Below, piece after piece: positions 56,493 through 64,000 of a DNA stretch of 64,000 bases. Below the pieces are notes generated by a model, which did not search any database, was not told the DNA's origin, and saw only the letters and a list, made by a program, of their open reading frames with translations. The position numbers were made by a program, and so were the translations under genes. This DNA is from Malurus cyaneus samueli (lineage: Eukaryota > Chordata > Aves > Passeriformes > Maluridae): NCBI GenBank assembly GCA_009741485.1, contig CM019219.1, forward strand, positions 31,302,369-31,366,368, in the 5' to 3' direction. Position 1 is the stretch's first letter. Each line of letters opens with the position of its first letter.

Positions 56493-58660
56493 CTGAGACA
56501 ACAAAAGGAGGAAAAGCCAAAATTAACCTGGAGCTCACCCTCACCCCTATCCCGGAGCTGGGTTGCTGACAGGAGGACCAGGAGAAAGGGAAAAGCCACG
56601 GGAAGGGCATGGGAAGAGGGAGGAATGCTTTGGGGACGAAAATTAGCGCTCCAAGCTCTCATTTCCTTGTGGTTTCCAGCGGGCAGCAACATTGCGAGGT
56701 CAAAAATAGGTGCAGGGATGAGCTGGTGTGGGGAGATTGTGTTCCAGGAGCCAGGACATAGAGCAGGTGCAAAAATGTGCAACACTTCCCAGGGAAACAT
56801 CCTCCGGCGGTCAATTCCACATTGCACGCCCCCTTCCAAGCGAAGAGAGCTCTGAGGCGGTGACCATCAATCCCCAGTGCATTTATCATAAAAACTAAAT
56901 ATTATATAATTAATTCATTTATATATCATAAAATATTATTAATAAATATAAATTATACAAATCTAAATTGATATAAATTAATGATATAAATTAAAGTTTA
57001 TAAAATAATTACAAATGGATCTCTCATGATGTATTATTTACACTATAATGTTCACATATTTGTTACTTCTATTTGTTGTTTGTACAATTATACATGGCGT
57101 GTAATTCTACAATAATTTTATTCGCATTATTATTGCTGCTGTTTTAAGAATAGATGAACCCTGCATGCTGCCCTTTCTAGTAATTAGTAAATAATGAATC
57201 AGAGCCCTGATCCACAGTCACTCCCACGACCATCCCCAACAATCAACAATTCCTTGCTCCAGTTCTGCCCCTGGGAAGAGGCATCTCCTCCACCTGTATG
57301 TGCCAGTATTTGTAGAGAACAGATCAATTATCTTTTTCTGATTATATGTATACCTTCACTAATTATTCATAATTCAACTTACCATTTTATATTATCTTTT
57401 ATTTTACCTATATCTCTTATATATTTCATTATCGCTTTAATTTATTTTACTTCTAACTTTATATTAATTCATTTAATCATTAATTATCCTATTTATCCTA
57501 TTTTATTTTCATCTAGTTAACTCATCATATACTTTATCATATTCTATTCATGATCATTATTTTCTATATATCCTATGTTTTATCCTGTTACCTATTTATC
57601 TTCATTCATTGTGCCTATTCATATCTATCTTTACTTTATTATCTATTTTACCCCTGTTCTATCCTATCTTCATTTCTCTCCTATTTACTCTCATTTTTTA
57701 TTTCCAATCATCATCCTCATCTCTCCTTTACCTTTTATGTTTTTTATTTCCTTTTTCCCAGTTCGAGGTGTTGGAGAGCAGGTCAAACAAACCAACCAAG
57801 CCCCAAAACAATTCCTATCCTTCTTTGCGCTAAATGACAGGAAAATTCCTAACTGAAAAAAAAAAAGCATGCACTCAGTGTTCATGAAACAACCCAACAT
57901 ATCCCTTTATAATTTCCCTTCTCAACTGAGCCGCATCAGGGGCGGGAAAACCGGGGGAAAATTAAAAATAAATTAATATAAAATTAATTAAACAAATTGT
58001 TTAATTAATAAAGAAGAAATTAAAAAAATTTAAATTAAGTTGTTTGCATGTGGCAGACCAAATTCCAAGATGACGGATATGGAGTATGCCAGAAAATGCA
58101 AGTCTCACAAAAGTCCCACTGGAAGTATAAATATATTATAACTACACAAATATTAAAGGAGACAGGACCCAAATTTAAATTTAACGGTACTATCCCAAAT
58201 ATAATCATTTTTTAAAAAACAATTGTGACAGTAACCATTAAATGAATATTATAAATCGCGCAACATCTGCAAACGCCAGGTCTCCAGGAAAGACAATGCC
58301 CCCTCCATGCCCCAAAAATCCCAGACGATCAGGAGGCAAACCCACGGAGCTGCAGGGTGTGCCCTGGCTGCAACGGAACATTTGTGTTTCCTTCCCTCTA
58401 TCATTGGACTGTGCAAGGTGGATTATGTGGAAAACCACTAAATTAAATATTAGATTTATTCATTATTTTATAGATATATAACCCCCACACTCGAATGAGC
58501 ACCCGAAAAAAGAGCCGGGTAGTTTTTTTCTCGTATTTCCATCCCAGGAAACATCGCCCCAGGACCTCAGCCCTCCCAAGCCCACCAAAATTAGCTGCAG
58601 CAGGTTTTTTAAAAAAAAATCCAAAATATGACTGCAATGAAAAAATAACCCTTTTTGTCT
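56493..58660. other. Intron upstream of exon 18, partly very AT-rich
   Basis: 56493-56880 is mixed. 56880-58660 is dominated by A/T with low-complexity TTTATCTTCATTC-like runs and islands of normal composition (57180-57300, 57760-57960, 58250-58440). No gene is seen; the short frames here are chance. Confidence 0.55.
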
Positions 58661-58844
58661 TCTTAGATGAGCTCCACGGGCTCCCAAGGGCAAAACCTGC
58701 GGGAGCTCAGGTTCAGCTGGGCACGGATGGGGTCCACTTCCCCAAGGACGGCTCCCCTTGGCGAGCTCGGAGGAGCCTTTTGGGGCTGGAAGGAGAGTGG
58801 GACAGAGCAGCCCTGCCCTCTGCTGGAAGAGGGGAACTGGGGAT

Positions 58845-59735
58845 GAGGGGAAATATTGGATGGGATGTTGATGGATGGGACTGAGGGGGAATGCTGGATT
58901 GGGATGAGAGGGGAATGCTTGATTGGGATGCTAGGGGAATGCTGGGGGATGGGAAATGTGCTGAGATGGGATGTGGGGAATGCTGGATGGGATGATGTGG
59001 ATGGAGAGGGAATGCTGGATGGGATGATGCTGGATGGGATGGGAATGCTGGATGGGGAGAATGGGGGGGATGTGGGGGCTGGTCGGGGATGGCTGGATGG
59101 GATGTGTTGGAATGCGGTATGAAGAGGGGAGGGATGGGGAATGCTGGAGGGATGTGCTGGAGGGATGTGGGGATGGGATGAGGAATGTGCTGATGGGATG
59201 TGGGAAGAACTGCTGGATGGGATGTGCTGATGGGATGGGGAGAATGTGGATGGGATGATGGATATGGGGACATGCTGGATGGGTGTGACTGGATGGGTGT
59301 GGGGATGCTGATGGGATGAGGATGTTGGATGGGATGTGGGAATGCTGCGTGGCGATGTGCGGATGGATGGGGGAACCTGATTATGGGATGGGTGCGGGAA
59401 TGCTGGATGGAGATGAGAATGCTGAATGGGATTGTGGGGAAAATGTGGATGGGAATGAGGGGATGACGCTTGTGATGGGATGAGGGGAATATGTGGATGG
59501 GAATGAGGGGAATGTGGATGGGCATGAGGGGAATGCCTGTGAGATGATGGGGGAATGATGGATGGGATGAGGTGGGGAATGCTTGAGATGGGATGTGCTG
59601 CGATGGAGATGTGGGGAATGCTGGATGGGATGAGGGGAATATTGGATGGGATGTGCTGGATGGGATGTGGGGAATGCTGGATGGGATGTGGGAAATGCTG
59701 GATGGGATGAGGGAAATGCCGGATGGGATGAGGGA
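58845..59735 (+). repeat. 21-bp minisatellite (satellite 1), error-rich copy
   Basis: GGAATGCTGGATGGGATG-type units with many indels, ending in GCAGATGTGGCAGGATTCCC, the same flank as at 23045. It thus sits between exons 17 and 18 in gene order. Confidence 0.92.
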
Positions 59736-59739
59736 TGCA

Positions 59740-60892
59740 GATGTGGCAGGATTCCCAGCGGGATGGGCGGCATGTGGGACAGAAAGGGACCCTGTGACGG
59801 TGAGCACCGTGGTGACACCGCGGAGCTGCAGCCCGAGGAGCCCCAGCCCGGTTGGTGCTGTCCCCTCCCTGCATTTCGCCTGATGAAGCTCTTCCATCCC
59901 GGTGTGCTGCCCTCTCTTTTTTCATTGTGCCTCTCAATCTTTCTGGTCCGGTAGGTTCTTAGTATTGATGATCTCTTCTCGCAGTGTATGCATGGTTGGG
60001 TCATTGGTCCTTTCGATCTCGGTCCAGGGCTCACACCTCTCTTCATCCGTGTGACCATCACAGTGTTTTTTTTTTATATTGGAGCTGCATCTACCTTTTC
60101 TATTATTTCACTCAACTCTGTTTCTATCATGTCATTGAGGTTGAGCTGCTGGGCTGTTCCATTTGTTCTGCTCTTTGGGAGGTTTTGATTCCGATCTTCC
60201 CTTTCATACCCAAATTATGCATGTTTTCTCCCTAGCAGATCTTTTATTTTTTCTTCTTTCACTTCTCGGTAAATCTTTCTTCCTTCGTTTGTTTTAACTG
60301 GCACTTATGGCTTAACGCCCTTTTGATTTTTCCGTCTTCGTTTTTTGCTCATTTTTTTTTTTCTTCTAGGATCCTCATGGGTACCGAAGGGGCGGGTCAT
60401 TTATGGGCTGCATTCAAATAGTCTAGAGTCTTCTGTGCCCAGCCCCTCGGGACCCCCAGCATTCCCCACCTCCCTGGCCAGAATGTCACCCCTGTCCCAG
60501 GAGGGAGCCACGTGTCTGGACAAACACAGGACTGCTCCAGGCACTGGGTCAGGGTGCCCAGAGAGGCTGAGGCTGCCCCTGGATCACTGGAACTGTCCAA
60601 GGCCAGACTGGACGGGGCATGGAGCCACCTGGGATATAGTGGATTTTGCTGCCCTAATTATGGCAGCGGTGGAACGAGATGATCCAGGTCCTTCCACCCA
60701 AACCATCCCCACCATCATTTCCCTGCCAACCCTTCATCCAGGTGGGATCTCTCAGGAAGGGGGTGAAGGCTCTCCAGGGATTCCCCCCTCATTTCTGGAT
60801 CTCACTGGGAGTCAGTCACAACAGATGTCCACCCCCACAACCCACCCTGGGCCTGCCTACGTTCCGTGGCTGTGACACAGCTGCCGTGGGCT
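59740..60892 (-). pseudogene. PALD1: Error-rich copy of the PALD1 exon 17 to intron 15 region
   Basis: 59740-59875 matches 23045-23215 closely. About 59950-60080 is a barely readable exon 17 (GATGATCTCT, CTCGCAG and TTCATCCG-GTGACC landmarks). 60380-60892 again matches 23550-24040 well, including the CR1 piece at 60540-60705. Exon 16 is not recognisable. Confidence 0.75.
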
Positions 60893-60917
60893 NNNNNNNN
60901 NNNNNNNNNNNNNNNNN
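60893..60917. other. Assembly gap (25 N)
   Basis: Cuts the noisy PALD1 intron copy exactly after GCCGTGGGCT, before exon 15 would appear, and joins it to unique DNA. Confidence 1.
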
Positions 60918-63900
60918 ATTAGTTCATTTTGCTGCTGTCCAATTAGCTATACTTATCTATTTTAATTAGCTATACTTATCTATTTTTCAAAGTTATTTCC
61001 TGGTGAGTTTTTGCTTCCTTGAGTAACCAGTTAACTCCATTTGCCTATTACATTGCATAAAAAGTTATAATTCCAGTTGTATAAGTATTAAAAACTATAA
61101 TCCAGGTTAGATAAATACTAAAACATTGTGATTCAAGTTACATAGATATTTTATAAATTAGGAGTGTAACTTTGACATGAATTAATATTGGCATTACACC
61201 CTATCCGTGGGATCAGGAGGATGTTAAAGCTCAAAATCCCTCAAAAATGAAGGCATCACTTCAGTCAGAGTCTTGGCACAGGCTGGTGGGGACATTCCCT
61301 GCACCCGGCATTCCAGCCCTTCCTTTCCTTTTCCTGCTGATAACACAAACTGGGTTAAACCTGCCCAGCATCTCCCCCAGACGAGCTTTCCCCTCTCCTC
61401 GCATTGACCACCTCATTAATTTTTCATCATCCTCCCGCTTTTAAAACACCAAAATTAACCTTTCTGCCGCCTAAACCCTAAACCCATATTTTTTTTTTTT
61501 TTTTCACCTCTTAAATTGAGATTTCCTGAGCATTTCCCAGTCCCCAGGGCCTTGCTCACCTGCTCAGCTCATGGATATTTTTCCAGCACGAATGCTTTCG
61601 AGTGAATCTCATCGAACCCATCTCCTCTTTTAGACTGAGCTGGGGAAAATTAATTTTTCATTTGCTCAGAGCCAGAAGCACCCTGAGGTGGTGGAGGGCT
61701 GGAAAACAGTTGCATTTTCCCCCCTTCCCCTGCAATATTCATGGGAGAAAAGCGAGAAACGGAGGGAGAAAGTCATTCCAAGCCTGGGGTCTGTGATTTC
61801 TACATATTTCTCTGCAAAAGAAGAGCCAAGCCTGATGCTTTGCCTGATGTCCATAATTTCTGGAGCTTTGGAAAACCTCCCCTTGCTGCCACCCTCTACC
61901 CAGGCTGGCATCAACATTGCTCCTCTGGATTTAAGCAAAAATCCCTTTTCTCTGCACCCTCCCCTTTCATTTTTTATTTTATTTATTCCTGCCCCTGCTC
62001 CCCAAATAATGGGATTTGGCGTGCCTGGGGGGTCCGTGGGGCTGGGAGGGTGAAAAGAGGGGGGAAATGAGGAGTTTCTGGTGCTTGGAGGGTCTGGTAT
62101 TGTGCCTACATGGCTTTTATTTTTAGTTTTTCAAGCCCTGGGCTTCTGCAAAAGTATCTTAATTATGATTCTTCTGCTGTAAAATGAAACCCAGATGTTC
62201 TCCCTTCTGCAGAGGTTTCATCGGGGGGTTCTGCCGGAGGGAGACACGGCAGCGAGGAACATTGAATTATTATTATATTATATTATTTTTAAGAGCTCCA
62301 CATCCAGAGCTCTGTTCCTGGTGGCCCCAGGCCAGCACATGCCTCTTTCCTGCTGCTGCAAATAGAAATGGTATCACTCCCAGCCCCAAAACACCCCGAA
62401 TTTCAACCAAATTGAAGGAAAACACTCCTGAGCTGGGCCTTGAGAAGCTGATGGGACTTGGGTGCAGCTGGCAGAGCTTGCTGGTGGGAAATGGGGATTT
62501 TTAGGAAAAGCAGAGCCCCAAAGCCCCTGATAGCTGCAGCGATTTGGCTGGGGCAGGTTTCCCCTTGCAGCCCCACGTGCCAGTGGAATATTGGCTCCTC
62601 GGCACATTTTCCCTTTTGGATGGATAAAAAGCACAGAGACACACAGAAATCCAAGGATTTCTGCTCTCCCCTAAAAGGAGGAGGAGCAGGAATAAAATCC
62701 CTGGCTGAGGTCAGAGCAGCCCTGCTCCTTCTACCTCTGCACAGCCCAAAGAGGGGTCCCTTTGCCAGGGCCCCTGTCTGATGCAAAGAAGGGAGAATCT
62801 GGCCAAGACCAGCTGTAATTTTGATTTTTTGAAGCCAAAAAAAAAAATAAAATAAATTCCCAAATCTCAAAAGAAAGGGTATCTCCCAGGCTGATTTATT
62901 CAGGAGGAGTTTCACAGAGAGAGGTGATAGGGCTGGGATGAAGTTTATCACCACTTTTTCAGCTCCCCCCCACGAGGTAGATTTAAGGATTTATTTATTG
63001 ATTCTCTGTATTATTATTATTATTATTCTCTCCAGAAAAAGTTCCTGCTGGAAAGCTTTGCTTTCTTCGGAGGAGGCAGCTGATCCAAGGGGACACGTGG
63101 AGCAGAGCTCCACTGAAATATTCCTCACACCAAATCCAAATCCAAAGGCTGAGCAGCAAGAAAAACACATCTGCACCCATGTCCTCGCTGGGGGATGGAA
63201 TTTAGGGATGCCCCACTTCCAAGGCAGATTTCGACCTTGAAATCCCCACAGATCGAGTCACAGGGGTTTTATTCTGTTCCAAAAAGGTTTCCTCTGGTTT
63301 TGCTTTTTTTTTTTTTTTTTGTTTTTTGTTTTTGTTTTTTAAGAAGTGTTTTTATTAAAATGCATTTTAAAAGGGATTTAAAAGACAGGTTTTTGTCCAT
63401 GAATAGATTGCAAACACCACTCAGCCCTGCAGATCAGGGTTAATCATGTCTCAGTTTATAAATTTTTTTAATTACATCCTTAATTGTTACCTTTCCTGGG
63501 AGACAAGAACACGAGTGCAGCAGAGAAAAACCTGGAGAGGACAGATCAGCCCACCCCAAACCCCAAGGGGTGGGGAAGGCAAATAGCAGCATTATAACCA
63601 TTAATTAATTAATTAATTATCCGTGTAACATTTAATCTCGTTAAGCCATAGCACAGCTACAAACAGCTCCAGTGCCACGTTACCCCGTGCTGCAGCCAAA
63701 AAAAAAAAAAAAAAGGGGGAAAGAAGTCACTAAACCACTCACTGCTTTTATGACAACTGAGCCAGGTTCCCAAAGTGGCCAAAAAATCTCCTTTGATGAT
63801 GATTTTGATGATGAGCCAGGATATTTCAGTGTGCAGGGAGCATCCCACCTCCACTGTGTGCCCAAGGAGCGAGGGGGGAAATTCAAGGGGGAATTGGGAG

Positions 63901-64000
63901 GGGTCCAGGAGCCCTGGTTCGGGTTGGAACTCTCAGGGAGGGGCTCAGGGCAGGTCCCACAGTTTGTCCTCACTCCCCTAAAGACTGCAAAGAGGGATGA
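60918..64000. other. Unique non-coding DNA after the last gap
   Basis: Not duplicated elsewhere in the window and apparently clean. Contains a 23-base tandem duplication (AATTAGCTATACTTATCTATT, about 60939-60985), poly-T at 61490-61504 and 63306-63320, (ATT)n at 63010-63026, (ATTA)n near 63600-63618 and poly-A near 63698. I see no exon, RNA gene or complete transposon. Position relative to PALD1 is unknown because of the gap. Confidence 0.5.

Noticed and set aside
1..60892. PALD1 as a biologically amplified multicopy gene family
   Set aside because: Not excluded, but no copy is complete, junctions cut inside an exon, error rates switch within copies, and alleles group copies A and C. Artefact explains all of this more simply.

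Overview
ORGANISM AND CONTENT. The window looks like an avian nuclear contig. It carries CR1 retroposon 3' ends of the bird type, CpG-rich promoter DNA, short GT-AG introns and long tetranucleotide and minisatellite arrays inside introns. Nearly all of it comes from one locus: PALD1 (paladin, a protein with two CX5R phosphatase-like motifs), plus a degraded exon of the upstream neighbour EIF4EBP2. EIF4EBP2 and PALD1 are also neighbours in mammals. No prokaryotic, viral or CRISPR-type system is visible.

LAYOUT. The locus is not laid out once. It appears as a chain of inverted repeats with loops. (P1) 1-182 is the reverse complement of 491-667, with loop 183-490. (P2) 560-8772 (promoter, coding exon 1, first part of exon 2) is inverted at 10466-18575. 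Its loop, 8773-10465, holds a TCCA array and exons 7-9. (P3) 23107-28192 is inverted at 29086-34211 (exons 10-17). Its loop, 28193-29085, holds the rest of exon 2 and exons 3-5. A third, error-rich copy lies at 34632-39515, followed by an inverted copy of the P2 loop at 39520-41180. (P4) 41565-45954 (terminal exon 19, 3' flank, 15-bp minisatellite) is inverted at 46728-53919, with a loop made of a 21-bp minisatellite. 53920-60892 is another error-rich antisense pass; it holds the only visible copy of exon 18. 60918-64000, after the last gap, is unique DNA in which I find no gene. Gaps of 25 N lie at 22315-22339, 41327-41351 and 60893-60917.

GENE MODEL. In gene order the coding exons are: 1 (8408-8592), 2a (8709-8772) + 2b (28193-28237), 3 (28426-28605), 4 (28680-28835), 5 (28914-29074), [6, about 25 residues, not found], 7 (9769-9917), 8 (9999-10095), 9 (10192-10296), 10-17 (31122-34086), 18 (56346-56492, minus, noisy) and 19 (43344-43493, minus). 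All phases fit if exon 6 has a length of 1 modulo 3. The reconstructed protein would be about 865 residues, close to mammalian paladin. No contiguous stretch could encode it.

INTERPRETATION. Clean and error-rich copies of the same exons sit head-to-head. Junctions fall in short homologies or homopolymers, and the copies carry two sets of single-base alleles. I judge this most likely an assembly product: two haplotypes plus unpolished fold-back long-read sequence joined end to end. Real ampliconic palindromes, for example on a sex chromosome or a germline-restricted chromosome, are the main biological alternative. All boundaries were read by eye.
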